From assembly GCF_003025615.1 (NCBI RefSeq), contig NZ_PYMJ01000042.1, positions 1 to 43,697 on the forward strand: DNA of 43,697 nucleotides, written 5' to 3'. The position numbers were made by a program, and so were the translations under genes. The first letter of the stretch is position 1. The number at the start of each line of letters is the position of its first letter. Shown here one piece after another: positions 14,368-22,657 of this stretch. The notes under the pieces were generated by a model. It made no database searches. It saw only the letters and a program-made list of their open reading frames with translations, and was not told where the DNA came from. The stretch comes from Photobacterium frigidiphilum. GTDB lineage: Bacteria > Pseudomonadota > Gammaproteobacteria > Enterobacterales > Vibrionaceae.

Positions 14368-14478
14368 TATATCAGTATCCTTATTTTGAGGTGCAACAAG
14401 CCGACCTTGTCGGTTAAGCAAGATTAAGGCTTGATGCGGCTGATGGTTATTCTTACAATTTTATAAAATACATAGGAT

Positions 14479-14940
14479 CTACAGCGGAATATCGTCATCG
14501 AAATCCATTGGCGGTTCGTTATATTGCTGTTGTGGTTGCTGCGATGTTGGCTGTTGTTGACCACTCGCCATGCCTTGACCGTTTGATGTTCGACTACCGA
14601 GCATTTGCATTACGCCGTTAAAGCCCTGCACAACAACCTCGGTGGTGTATTGGTCTTGGCCTTGCTGGTTTTGCCACTTACGGGTTTGTAATTGGCCCTC
14701 AATGTACACTTGTGAGCCTTTCTTTAGATATTGAGCCGCTACGTCGGCTAACTTACCGAATAGCGTCACTCGATGCCATTCTGTCTTTTCACGTTGTTCA
14801 CCGGTTGCTTTATCACGCCATGATTCTGAGGTGGCGATTGAAATATTAGCGACTGCACCGCCACTTGGCATATGATGAATTTCAGGATCATTACCTAAGT
14901 TACCGACGAGGATAACTTTGTTCACACCGCGACTGGCCAT
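14479..14940 (-). CDS. ssb: Single-stranded DNA-binding protein
   Basis: 153 aa. A canonical OB-fold N-terminus (RGVNKVILVGNLGNDPE, SWRDKATGEQREKTEWHRV, YLKKGSQVYIEGQLQTRKW) is followed by a Gln/Pro-rich linker and the acidic tip DFDDDIPL that recruits partner proteins. Plasmid SSBs coat the transferred strand after conjugation and limit SOS induction. Here it is embedded in the transfer block between virB11 and a TrbM-like gene. A Tn3-type miniature element sits in its upstream region (15038-15331) and may have changed how it is expressed. Confidence 0.96.
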   Translation of the reverse strand: MASRGVNKVILVGNLGNDPEIHHMPSGGAVANISIATSESWRDKATGEQREKTEWHRVTLFGKLADVAAQYLKKGSQVYIEGQLQTRKWQNQQGQDQYTTEVVVQGFNGVMQMLGSRTSNGQGMASGQQQPTSQQPQQQYNEPPMDFDDDIPL

Positions 14941-15037
14941 AAAATAAATTCCTTTTGTTGAATATTAGATAGAAATTATTAGGCAGGATTGCCTTTCATG
15001 TTCCGTGTATGGATGTATTTATTTATTGTTGCAAGAG

Positions 15038-15331
15038 GGGGTTTTGCGCACATTTCCTCGAAAGGTTCATTGCTACATGTAAGGGTTCTAATTTTGTATT
15101 TGATGGCTTCCCGCTGTGTTTTTTAAGATAGTAAGGAAAACCTCCGTTTAATTAACGTATCAATTTATGCTTTGTGCGAGCGTTTTTTGCTCTGTTGAAG
15201 GGCAATAAACTTAGTTAACTAATTAAAGTTAAGAATTATTGATGTTTAATGAGTTTATTTACCAAGACCATCGTTGCTCAACTTGCACTAAAACTGAAAC
15301 GAACTTTTCGGGGAAATGTGCGCAATACCCC
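15038..15331. mobile_element. Tn3-type miniature inverted-repeat element (TIME/MITE), 294 bp
   Basis: The left end reads GGGGTTTTGCGCACATTTCC and the right end, inverted, GGGGTATTGCGCACATTTCC. Similarity extends over about 38 bp, the usual Tn3-family repeat length with the GGGG tip. AAGAG flanks both sides (15033-15037 and 15332-15336), a 5 bp direct target duplication as made by Tn3 transposases. The interior has no gene, so it must be mobilised in trans. The repeat resembles the GGGGTTCCGCGCACATTTCC string upstream of blaTEM in Tn3-derived vectors (from memory). It occupies most of the 496 bp gene-free gap between ssb and the TrbM-like gene. Confidence 0.82.
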
Positions 15332-15436
15332 AAGAGGGGGGGCATATTGAGAAGAGTTGCTGTTACCTGGCGAGAAAGAAGTTTATGAGGGTGGTGTTGG
15401 TTCAGTAAGTGCTTCATATCTTGCCTTATCGTATTT

Positions 15437-15958
15437 TTACCAGTAAAAGGTTTCACCGTATTTAATACCATCCATGTAAGTCTCTGCATATTGAAGGGTA
15501 CGGGTGCATCCTTTTGGTGACTCCCATCTATCGCTATTGCTCCCGTATCGTCTGCAAGTTGTGTCTTTGATGAGGTATGACGGTGTGATATCCCACTTAC
15601 CGCATTCATTAGAATGGTCACTGCCTTTATTTTTCCACCACGAGCAAGTTCTTTGCTCTGCAATGACAGCAACATATCCGTGTTTCGATGTCATTGTACT
15701 GGCATGTTTTTGTGTAAGCGTGTTGTTGTCGCTGTTGCTATCAACGCTACATTCATCAAAGCGTGGCAGTGGGGGTTGGTGGCGGATATTTCGTTTGTGG
15801 AAGGCTTTTTTTGCACCACTACAGCCTTGACCAAAGCCGGTTGGTAAGCACAGCCATATTGCGCATTCATCTTCTGATGCAGCCTGGACGGTAAATGAGG
15901 TTAAAGAGAAGGTGAAAGGCAGTAAGAGTAAGGTGGCGAGTGTGATGATTTTTTGCAT
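15437..15958 (-). CDS. TrbM-like exported conjugal transfer protein
   Basis: 173 aa with an N-terminal signal peptide (TLLLLPFTFSLTSFTVQAA). The mature start ECAIWLCLPTGFGQGCSGAK is the TrbM-family motif (Cys, short hydrophobic run, Gly-rich turn, Cys-S/K-G-A), seen in small periplasmic proteins of P-type transfer systems. The remainder is rich in Cys/Trp (CSWWKNKG, TTCRRYG, GCTRTLQYAETYMDGI) and probably disulphide-bonded. Start and stop touch the lytic transglycosylase gene (shared base), so the two are coupled. The exact role of TrbM proteins is unclear. Confidence 0.7.
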   Translation of the reverse strand: MQKIITLATLLLLPFTFSLTSFTVQAASEDECAIWLCLPTGFGQGCSGAKKAFHKRNIRHQPPLPRFDECSVDSNSDNNTLTQKHASTMTSKHGYVAVIAEQRTCSWWKNKGSDHSNECGKWDITPSYLIKDTTCRRYGSNSDRWESPKGCTRTLQYAETYMDGIKYGETFYW

Positions 15959-16527
15959 TATATTTCCCTCAGTGTTTTTTCTATTCGGGCTATATACTCT
16001 TGTGTTTCTTTATAAGGGGGGATACCACCGTATTTTTTTACCGCGCCTTCTCCAGCGTTATAAGCGGCCAGTGCTATCCGTACATCTTGGTATTTCTTTA
16101 ATAATCGAGCCATATGAGCGCTACCTGCCTTGATATTTTGCTCAGGGTTAAATGGGTCGATGTTCCAGCGTGTTGAATTTACGTCCATTAACTGCATTAA
16201 TCCTTTTGCCCCTCGGTGACTGATAGCATTTGGGTTGAAGTTACTTTCAGCTTGGATTTGAGCCATTAGCAAATTGTCAGGTATGCCATAACGCTGGCTG
16301 TACCTGTTGATAATTTCGCAGTAGGCGGGACAGGGTAGGGACGCTTTTTGTTGTTTCGTTTGTTGCCATGTTGATGTTTGCCATTTGGAGGATGGTTCAG
16401 TGTTGGTTGATATTATGGGGTGGCTTTTAGCCGGCATCGGGGTGATAAGTTCATAGAGTATGTCCTCGTCTGTCTTTGCCTGGCAGGTAGACGCCAGTAC
16501 GGCTAATAAACATAATATTTTCCGCAT
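15958..16527 (-). CDS. pilT: Lytic transglycosylase (VirB1/PilT-like)
   Basis: 189 aa; a signal peptide ends near ...TCQA. The SLT domain begins at about residue 70: EIINRYSQRYGIPDNLL, catalytic Glu94 in QAESNFNP, then SHRGAKGLMQL, NIDPFNPEQNIKAG and ALAAYNAGEGAV. These are all conserved goose-lysozyme-like SLT motifs. It cleaves peptidoglycan to open space for the secretion channel or thin pilus. In R64-type pil operons the equivalent gene is pilT; in Agrobacterium-type systems it is virB1. No other VirB1 candidate is present, so it may serve both machines. Confidence 0.92.
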   Translation of the reverse strand: MRKILCLLAVLASTCQAKTDEDILYELITPMPAKSHPIISTNTEPSSKWQTSTWQQTKQQKASLPCPAYCEIINRYSQRYGIPDNLLMAQIQAESNFNPNAISHRGAKGLMQLMDVNSTRWNIDPFNPEQNIKAGSAHMARLLKKYQDVRIALAAYNAGEGAVKKYGGIPPYKETQEYIARIEKTLREI

Positions 16528-16538
16528 AGATATTGTCC

Positions 16539-16754
16539 TTAGTCTGTTTGCTGCGGGCTCGGTGTATTTAATGTATTCCCATCGGTAAATGTGATTTTGG
16601 TTATCCCATTTTTAATCATCATTCTTCGAATGAAACTTGGTGAAGTGATACGTGTAATAGAAAAAGTACAATGAATATTGCAGCCAGATAAGCAAGAGGA
16701 GTCTACGGCGTCATCGAGGCTGCTTGGTGTGCGAGAAATATAAATGTTGTTCAT
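16539..16754 (-). CDS. Small hypothetical protein
   Basis: 71 aa from the ATG at 16754, which has TTGGAG 8 bases upstream. Two earlier in-frame ATGs (16832, 16793) overlap the preceding gene and have weaker sites. Contains two close cysteines (SSCLSGCNIHCTF) and a basic stretch (SFIRRMMIKNG). No recognised family. Its place in the operon is just upstream of the lytic transglycosylase. Confidence 0.5.
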   Translation of the reverse strand: MNNIYISRTPSSLDDAVDSSCLSGCNIHCTFSITRITSPSFIRRMMIKNGITKITFTDGNTLNTPSPQQTD

Positions 16755-16794
16755 ACCGTATCTCCAACACGTTAATGGATTGGGGAGTTGCATT

Positions 16795-17478
16795 CTAAAA
16801 ATGAAATGTAATCGTGTGCCAGTATTTGCCAAGTTTGTGTAATGAGGCTGAATGTCGTTTAGTGGTATGTCGAGTCATCAATAAGCTGGCTTTATTTAAG
16901 ATAGATTCGTACCAGGCTACCTTTCTGTGTGTCATCGTGATGCCTAAAGCGTTTGCTAGTGTGGTTAGTCGAGTTAATGAACGAAGTGCTCCTGATGGGT
17001 GGTAGAACAATGGACTTGTCATTGTAAGTGTTTCTGCTTCTTGCTGTTGTAACTCACGTAACAGAACGCTAAGTTGTTTATAGACATGACGAGTCAGTGG
17101 TGCATCGTGTTCTTTTAGGTGAACTTGGAAATGTTGACCTCGCAGGTGTTTGTTGAGAATTAAATCAGGTGCCTTGGGGGTTTGTCGATTGAGGGGTAAG
17201 AGGAGCCCAAAAATGAAAGCTCCACTCATAAAAAATACCTGGTAAGTCATAAATTCGGTGTTATTTAGACTCAGGTAGTAGTTCAATGGGGTCAGGATGG
17301 AAATCAAAAAAGCGGCTCGGCAGCCTTGATGCCAGCGTATTTTATTAGAGGTATTGAGTGGTTCAGGCGGTCTGTTTTTGATGGTTAACAGTGGATGTTT
17401 GTGTGCATAAAAAAGGGTAATCATCGATCCAAAGGCGATGATAATTACTTTTCCTAAGTAGAGATAAAAATCTATCAT
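16795..17478 (-). CDS. Inner-membrane protein of unknown function
   Basis: 227 aa with three predicted membrane segments: residues 3-23 (LYLGKVIIIAFGSMITLFYA), about 53-68 (CRAAFLISILTPLNYYLS) and about 78-95 (YQVFFMSGAFIFGLLLPL). A basic cytosolic C-terminal half follows (LTRHVYKQLSVLLRELQQQE; RHTTKRHSASLHKLG). No family recognised. It is conserved in orientation with the pilus genes, and the tail could contact DNA or pilus assembly ATPases, though nothing in the sequence proves it. Confidence 0.65.
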   Translation of the reverse strand: MIDFYLYLGKVIIIAFGSMITLFYAHKHPLLTIKNRPPEPLNTSNKIRWHQGCRAAFLISILTPLNYYLSLNNTEFMTYQVFFMSGAFIFGLLLPLNRQTPKAPDLILNKHLRGQHFQVHLKEHDAPLTRHVYKQLSVLLRELQQQEAETLTMTSPLFYHPSGALRSLTRLTTLANALGITMTHRKVAWYESILNKASLLMTRHTTKRHSASLHKLGKYWHTITFHF

Positions 17479-17534
17479 AAGTCGTCCAATAAAAAGACCG
17501 CATAAAAGCGGCCTTGGTGTTATTCAATCAATGA

Positions 17535-17732
17535 TCAAGTCAGATGAGACCATTTGCCATTTTGTCGTTCCGCTAATGGTTTATGCGCTATATCACTGAT
17601 ACAGATACTCACACTTCGTTGTGGTGATTGTGCCGTTGCTGATTTTTTCGCTGCATTCAGCGTTCGCATAAAAACACATTCTTCGTGGAGTAATTCGTCA
17701 TTGAGGTGGTAAGTGATATTAAATGCACTCAT
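17535..17732 (-). CDS. Small hypothetical protein
   Basis: 65 aa from the ATG at 17732, preceded by AAAGG at 9 bases; an ATG three codons earlier is too close to that site. The protein is polar and basic (NAAKKSATAQSPQRSV) and ends in ERQNGKWSHLT. It lies 12 bp after the protease gene, so likely co-transcribed. No known motif. Confidence 0.5.
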   Translation of the reverse strand: MSAFNITYHLNDELLHEECVFMRTLNAAKKSATAQSPQRSVSICISDIAHKPLAERQNGKWSHLT

Positions 17733-17744
17733 TACATCCATCCT

Positions 17745-18779
17745 TTATCGTGTGCGACGAACAAATCCTGCAAACAATAAACCAAAGAGCGCCGTCCAAC
17801 CCAAAGAGCCACCACCGCCGCCACCACCATTATCTGGTTGAGGCTTAGGATCCGGTTTGACCTCGGCTTTCTTATTGACGGTAATCACGGCATCGTTACC
17901 TAAAACAATTCTCCCTTCATCACCATTACTGGTGAGAGGTAAGCTGCAAACATCATATGGGTTGACCGCTGATGGGCTAGACACCACCCCGCTAGGGGAG
18001 GCACACGTTATTCCCGCTGTATCAATAGACGCATCACCCGTTGTATTGATGGTGTTTAGAATGTCGGTAGGACTGGTGTGTAGCGATTGGATCTTAACAA
18101 CCTGAGTGTTTCCGCTGGTTGTCTTTACGATCGTTGGATAATGCCAGCCGTTTACGGTGCTGGTAATGAAGTCTTTAGCAACCTTTAATACTGTTGCAAT
18201 ATTGATATTGCCGTTAACTCCATTGTTTAGCGTGATAACAAAACCATTGTTATCAAGTCCAGTCCCGCCAGAATCACCACCAATCAAGTAACCCAGACCA
18301 ATGTTTCGCAATGTGACATTGGGATAAGGCGCGCCGTTATTGGCTGAATCTGTGGCACTATCAGCCCGTAAAGTGGCGTAATGTAAATCATTGCCCGTCC
18401 CCCCAAATCCATATGTTTTAACGTCTTCGTCAGTCACCAAATCACGGGGGTTTAAGAAATCGATATGCTCAACATTAGGGATATCTGTAAGGGTAAAAAT
18501 AGCCACATCCGCTAACCCTAGCGCGGCGTAGTCCGGATGATTAACACGTTTTGTTATCTCAATTACCGAACCATCTGAAAAGTTAACAGGCTCCTGTATG
18601 TCGGTACAATGCGCAGCGGTTAATATGAAATCGCCGCCAATCACTAGACCCGTGCAACTGCTGTTCACAATATTGTCATGGTCTGCCCAATTGATGGATG
18701 TGCCGTCAACGATAGCGTAGCTTGCAGAAGAGAATGTTGAGAGGACAAGTGTTAGTGTGGCTAATTTCATATTTTTCAT
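17745..18779 (-). CDS. Secreted trypsin-like serine protease with GlyGly-CTERM anchor
   Basis: 344 aa, start fixed by AGGAGGT before the ATG. The signal peptide ends ...SSASYA; mature IVDGTSINWADH. The catalytic triad is visible: His57 in LTAAHC, Asp91 in LADVAIF and Ser170 in GGDSGG. The C-terminus has a Pro/Lys linker, a run of six Gly, then SLGWTALFGLLFAGF and RRTR, the tripartite GlyGly-CTERM signal processed by rhombosortase and tied to type II secretion in Vibrio and Shewanella. No rhombosortase is encoded here, so the host must supply it. Finding it inside a conjugative thin-pilus operon is unusual; it could trim pilins, or act on recipients or competitors at the surface. Confidence 0.92.
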   Translation of the reverse strand: MKNMKLATLTLVLSTFSSASYAIVDGTSINWADHDNIVNSSCTGLVIGGDFILTAAHCTDIQEPVNFSDGSVIEITKRVNHPDYAALGLADVAIFTLTDIPNVEHIDFLNPRDLVTDEDVKTYGFGGTGNDLHYATLRADSATDSANNGAPYPNVTLRNIGLGYLIGGDSGGTGLDNNGFVITLNNGVNGNINIATVLKVAKDFITSTVNGWHYPTIVKTTSGNTQVVKIQSLHTSPTDILNTINTTGDASIDTAGITCASPSGVVSSPSAVNPYDVCSLPLTSNGDEGRIVLGNDAVITVNKKAEVKPDPKPQPDNGGGGGGGSLGWTALFGLLFAGFVRRTR

Positions 18780-18849
18780 GATGTTACCTCCTTGATTGAT
18801 AGTTCCATTATGATCTCATTATGCAACAAGTCAATGGGTTAAAGTGTAT

Positions 18850-19041
18850 TTATTTATACTTTATTATTATATGCGGCAAGCCTCTTAGTGCATCAACATA
18901 ATGTTCGGCTCGGTTTTCATCTCTGGCGATTTGATGAATGCGTGATGGGTTAGTAAATCCCCATCTTTCAGCAAGTAAGGCCGGAGTCCATCCCTTATCT
19001 TTATATATTTTTTTGAATTCTTCATTGGTGAGTTTTGTCAA
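18850..19041 (-). CDS. Small helix-turn-helix protein
   Basis: 63 aa from a TTG at 19041 with CAGGG 8 bases upstream; a GTG at 19050 is the alternative. KKIYKDKGWTPALLAERWGFTNPSRIHQIARD reads as a helix-turn-helix of the small XRE-like type. It lies between two exported-protein genes. It might regulate the surrounding genes, but no operator is evident. Confidence 0.5.
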   Translation of the reverse strand: MTKLTNEEFKKIYKDKGWTPALLAERWGFTNPSRIHQIARDENRAEHYVDALRGLPHIIIKYK

Positions 19042-19100
19042 AGTAAGCACCCTGTCAAAGTTATTATTCAGGGTACTATATTACACGTGGTGTTTACTTG

Positions 19101-19499
19101 CTATTTATTCCAACATGTTGCATTGCCGATATTATCGGAGTTGGGACTGGCTGCTTTCAAGTACCAATATCCCCCACTTTGATAAACACTTACGTCAATG
19201 CCTTTTAGCCCTCGATGATAATAGCCATATGCCCGGCTTGATGTGCAGATATGGCTACTTGTCGGTTTGAGCTTTTTCGTACCATTACGAACGCTATAAG
19301 TGGTAACAGTAGCGCTACCTGACACCGCTTCTCTGGGTAGGGTATTATTCCACGCTGTATTGTTGGCATCGTTATAATACGATGGGGGGCTAATAGAATC
19401 CCGTGACTCCTGCATTGCCTGTGCTGCTGTCATTTGTGCATGTGATGGCGTGAACGCCATCAACATGGCAAAATAAATGACATGTTTGACTTTTTTCAT
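19101..19499 (-). CDS. Exported hypothetical protein of the pilus cluster
   Basis: 132 aa with a clear signal peptide (HVIYFAMLMAFTPSHA). The mature part is Ser/Thr/Tyr-rich with two cysteines (SHICTSS and NATCWNK) probably forming a disulphide. A GYYHRGLKGIDVSVYQSGGYWYLK segment (described by position, residues about 92-115) looks like a small beta domain. It starts 15 bp after the PilV-like gene, so may be a pilus-associated periplasmic or surface factor. Family not recognised. Confidence 0.65.
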   Translation of the reverse strand: MKKVKHVIYFAMLMAFTPSHAQMTAAQAMQESRDSISPPSYYNDANNTAWNNTLPREAVSGSATVTTYSVRNGTKKLKPTSSHICTSSRAYGYYHRGLKGIDVSVYQSGGYWYLKAASPNSDNIGNATCWNK

Positions 19500-19514
19500 T
19501 GATTTCTCCTTGGG

Positions 19515-20528
19515 TTAAAGTTCGGGTACACATAAATAAATGATGTCTACATACCCGTCGTATTTGGTATACCACCTCCCCTTATCTGCTGAGTTACTGT
19601 GCAATTTTTGTTTTGCTTTATAGGTGAGTTTTGTGCGCCATCCTGCCCCCTCTCGTTTGGTGTCGGTTTTAATCTCCCCTGTTGCTAGGTAGTCATAACC
19701 ACTAGGCGATTTAATGCCGTTGAAGCTGGCTTTAACGTCTTTATATAGCCCCGTGGCACATGTAAAACGGGTATCCTGTGTATAAATTCCACTGCCCCCG
19801 ATTAATGTTGAGTAACGCTTAACGACACCACCATCAATACGGACTTGTTTTCCGTTCGCGCCTTTAGATGTCACCATTGATGTATTTAGAATCGCCTTAT
19901 TACCGACATCCCAATCTGCGGTTAATTTGGTGGTGCCATCTTTATTGATGTAGTCCTTGAGCTTTTCCGCTATCACGGTCTCAAAATTGGGGATATCAAC
20001 CAGGCGGGGGATTTTCCATATCAATGACTGCTCATCGGCGCTGAACCGAATGCCAGGCAATACACTCAATATCTCGGAGTACACGTTGTATTCCCTGATG
20101 GTGTTGTCATCCGTGCGAGAAGGCAGAGCCAGGGTTAATTCAGCAAAATAACGTATGGGTCTAAAAGTAATATCTCTGCCGACCCTGTAGGTCATGTTGG
20201 TTCCCCACGGGGTTTGCGCAGTCTTGGCGCACAGTCCGTTCTGGTTATCTGCAGTGCTGCAGGTGGGAATGTAATTGGGGGACAAATCATCCAGCGTGCG
20301 CGGGAACAGGGTTGAGCCATTGATATTGGTGGCGCTTTCTTGGTATTTCGTTAACTGGTAGCCATCAATTTGCTCTTTGATGTATATCATCCGTTCTTTG
20401 AACGGCTCTGCCTGTGCTCTGATTTGGCGCACAACGAGACCTTCTGCCATTAAGAGAAAAATCGCGCTGAGAACACCAAGGCTTATCAAGAGACCAAGCA
20501 ACAAAAAGCCTTGTTGTCTTTTGTGCAT
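19515..20528 (-). CDS. pilV: PilV-like large minor pilin / tip protein
   Basis: 337 aa with a class 3-type prepilin leader: MHKRQQG then FLLLGLLISLGVLSAIFLLMAEG as the hydrophobic stalk helix. A long extracellular part follows, with Cys pairs (PTCSTADNQNGLCAK; FTCATG) and ends in a YIYLC-like strand. In R64-type thin pili, PilV is the tip adhesin that selects recipients by binding lipopolysaccharide; there its C-terminus is switched by a shufflon. No shufflon repeats or recombinase are seen here, so the specificity appears fixed. Confidence 0.75.
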   Translation of the reverse strand: MHKRQQGFLLLGLLISLGVLSAIFLLMAEGLVVRQIRAQAEPFKERMIYIKEQIDGYQLTKYQESATNINGSTLFPRTLDDLSPNYIPTCSTADNQNGLCAKTAQTPWGTNMTYRVGRDITFRPIRYFAELTLALPSRTDDNTIREYNVYSEILSVLPGIRFSADEQSLIWKIPRLVDIPNFETVIAEKLKDYINKDGTTKLTADWDVGNKAILNTSMVTSKGANGKQVRIDGGVVKRYSTLIGGSGIYTQDTRFTCATGLYKDVKASFNGIKSPSGYDYLATGEIKTDTKREGAGWRTKLTYKAKQKLHSNSADKGRWYTKYDGYVDIIYLCVPEL

Positions 20529-20537
20529 GGGAGTTCC

Positions 20538-21029
20538 TTAGAAATAACACCCTGTTTGGGCGTTCAGATATTCAATGCCGATGCGTGATCGGTTTATTGG
20601 GGTGGTGAACGTCAGGCTGAGGTCGGTTTCCTTACTGGCATTGAGGTAACGGCTGACGGCGTTTTTATCGTTTTTACTCACAAACGTCACGGTAGTGACG
20701 ACTTGATTTGGGTAGGTATACGGTTGATGGGTAAAACGGTAACTCACCTGATAGCGACTGTAATCGCCGGTACTGAGCAATTGCTGCGTGACCAAATCGG
20801 TGGTGGAGGTTTGGCGGTTTGAGGACAGACAGCGTCGTTTTAGGGTATCGAGTCGATAGGCAGTAGTGGCCGCCTGAGCCAGGGTCTTTACCTGTTGCGA
20901 AATCGCCACACTCTCTTGATAGCGCATCAATGTGGTGATGAGCGTCCCGAGAAAGAGCGTACCAAAAAGCAGGTACGCACCAAGAGTGAGAGCAGATTCC
21001 AGCGTGAGGAACCCACGCTGGCGTTGCAT
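20538..21029 (-). CDS. Minor pilin
   Basis: 163 aa. The leader MQRQRG is followed by FLTLESALTLGAYLLFGTLFLGTLI, a prepilin cleavage site (after Gly) with Glu at +5 and a hydrophobic stalk. The C-terminal domain has a Cys in KRRCLSS and a terminal TGCYF that could form a disulphide loop. It overlaps the major-pilin gene by one base, and the PilV-like gene follows 9 bp later. It probably acts in pilus initiation or as part of the tip. Confidence 0.75.
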   Translation of the reverse strand: MQRQRGFLTLESALTLGAYLLFGTLFLGTLITTLMRYQESVAISQQVKTLAQAATTAYRLDTLKRRCLSSNRQTSTTDLVTQQLLSTGDYSRYQVSYRFTHQPYTYPNQVVTTVTFVSKNDKNAVSRYLNASKETDLSLTFTTPINRSRIGIEYLNAQTGCYF

Positions 21030-21568
21030 TAATGCACCATTGTGAGCGTTTTAGTCCCTGCTCCCCTGATTGAGCCACAACTGTCAGACGATGCGCACTG
21101 GAGGCGGGTTGACGGTGCTAGGCTGTCCGCAACATCAAACAGTCGTCCGGTTTCGCCGTCGAGATTACTGAGTGTTGCCGTGACTTCATAATGTCCCGCA
21201 ATACCGGTGACCGTCCAGTCACCGCCAAACGGATTGGCTGCCTTACCGTCACCTGCCGCCCCACAAATGGATTCGTCCAGCAATTGTCGGTCACACAGTT
21301 TTGTCATGCTGACGCCCTGATAGTTGGAGCGGCGTTTCTTCCAGTTGAACGTTTCACTGGCAATACGGGCTTCCTGTTTTTGAAATTCCACTAGGTTCAT
21401 CTTATAGCTAATCGTTGGGATGGCCGCGACAATACCGATGAGCACCACGGCCACAAACCCAATGGCGATCATATTGTCGAGCAACATAGCCCCGCGTTGT
21501 TTGTTTTTCATTGATGGTGAGGTAGACGGTGTGATGTGTACAGGTGAAGTCATACGATTCTTTTTCAT
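21029..21568 (-). CDS. pilS: PilS-like major type IVB prepilin
   Basis: 179 aa. A long leader (MKKNRM... to NKQRG) precedes AMLLDNMIAIGFVAVVLIGIVAAIP, the N-methylated stalk helix, as in type IVB pilins with long leaders. Notably residue +5 is Asp, not the near-universal Glu. The C-terminal domain has Cys pairs (LCDRQLLDESICG; LQCASSDSCG). Predicted to be processed by a prepilin peptidase, but none is encoded in the window, so a host enzyme is needed. It follows PilR by 42 bp. Confidence 0.82.
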   Translation of the reverse strand: MKKNRMTSPVHITPSTSPSMKNKQRGAMLLDNMIAIGFVAVVLIGIVAAIPTISYKMNLVEFQKQEARIASETFNWKKRRSNYQGVSMTKLCDRQLLDESICGAAGDGKAANPFGGDWTVTGIAGHYEVTATLSNLDGETGRLFDVADSLAPSTRLQCASSDSCGSIRGAGTKTLTMVH

Positions 21569-21610
21569 GAAAGGATTGTCCTTGAATTAATAAAAATGAT
21601 TTTTTGCGTG

Positions 21611-22657
21611 TTAACGAATATTGGTGGCCAAATCGAACATCAGCATGACGATGCCGCCGATGAGACCAAATGAAAGTAAACCGCCGATGAGCATCAGTGT
21701 GTTTGTGCCCCAGTTGCGGACGATGTCGATTTCAAACAACAAGCGTTCTTGGATAATATCGGCACTGCTGAGCAGAGTTTCCCCATAGTCGCCTTTTTCA
21801 CCCAGTACCTTGATGGCACTTTGTTCGGCGGGGTCAAAGAGTCCCGTATCAAGTAAGTCCCCGATGTTGCGCTTTCCTTGCCCTAAATGATGACGAACTT
21901 GGTCTAAATGAAAGCCGAGATAGCGATTCGCGTTTTTTTTGCTACTCAGTATCGCGCTTTTCAGGTTGAACCCTGCCAGTGACAGATTTCCCATTGAACG
22001 CAGTAGGGTACTGCCTTGGAGTAAACGGTATTGGCGATAGATAGGCCATGTATCGAGTCTCTGGCGGTAGGGACCAGTCAGTCGCGAGAGCGACAGCAAG
22101 ACGAGGGTAAAAATAGGGAAGGTAAGCGTTAACAGTCCAACCCCCCAAGTCAGGAGCCAGCCACCAAATTGATCGACATTCACGGCCAATACTGGCCATT
22201 TGTCTATCGGGTACAAGGCGGCAATCTTGGGGAAGAACAATTGGTGAGCACCCATGTAACCGGCTAACATGGCGGCGATAATGCCGATGGGTTTGAGCAT
22301 CACGAGGATCAATTGCGATCCCATGCTGTCACTCATTCTTAACGTGATGAGGGCATCGTTGATCCCTTTGTGCCAGTTGCCTATTTTTTCACCTGCCAGC
22401 AAGGCTTCCCAGGCAAGGGGATCAAGCCAAGGTTTGATCCCGTTAGTAAACCCTTTCCCGACCCCAATACTTTTTAAGGCAGCTTGACCTATCACGATAT
22501 CGGTTTTGATCCCATAATCCCGTAGGCGTAAGGCAATGTCTTTCTGTGTCATGTTGGCTTTGGCCAGCGGTAAAATGTTACGCAGTAACCGGATCTGCTT
22601 TTTGGGTCGAAGCCGACGTATTTTTTTCGGTTTCGGGGGCGTGTTGGTGCGCATCAT
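21611..22657 (-). CDS. pilR: PilR-type inner-membrane platform protein (PilC/GspF family)
   Basis: 348 aa from the ATG at 22657 (GGAG just upstream), overlapping the end of pilQ by 80 bp. The N-terminus is very basic (PKPKKIRRLRPKKQIRLLR). Two GspF-type repeats follow, with membrane segments near the middle (MLKPIGIIAAMLAGYMGA; GGWLLTWGVGLLTLTFPI) and at the C-terminus (LMLIGGLLSFGLIGGIVMLM). This protein couples the PilQ ATPase to pilin extraction from the membrane. Confidence 0.88.
   Translation of the reverse strand: MMRTNTPPKPKKIRRLRPKKQIRLLRNILPLAKANMTQKDIALRLRDYGIKTDIVIGQAALKSIGVGKGFTNGIKPWLDPLAWEALLAGEKIGNWHKGINDALITLRMSDSMGSQLILVMLKPIGIIAAMLAGYMGAHQLFFPKIAALYPIDKWPVLAVNVDQFGGWLLTWGVGLLTLTFPIFTLVLLSLSRLTGPYRQRLDTWPIYRQYRLLQGSTLLRSMGNLSLAGFNLKSAILSSKKNANRYLGFHLDQVRHHLGQGKRNIGDLLDTGLFDPAEQSAIKVLGEKGDYGETLLSSADIIQERLLFEIDIVRNWGTNTLMLIGGLLSFGLIGGIVMLMFDLATNIR

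Noticed and set aside
15259..15675. 138-codon minus-strand frame
   Set aside because: Overlaps the TrbM-like gene in another frame and runs into the miniature transposon; a shadow frame.
19515..20528. Shufflon at the end of pilV
   Set aside because: No repeated recombination sites, alternative C-terminal segments or rci-like recombinase were seen nearby.
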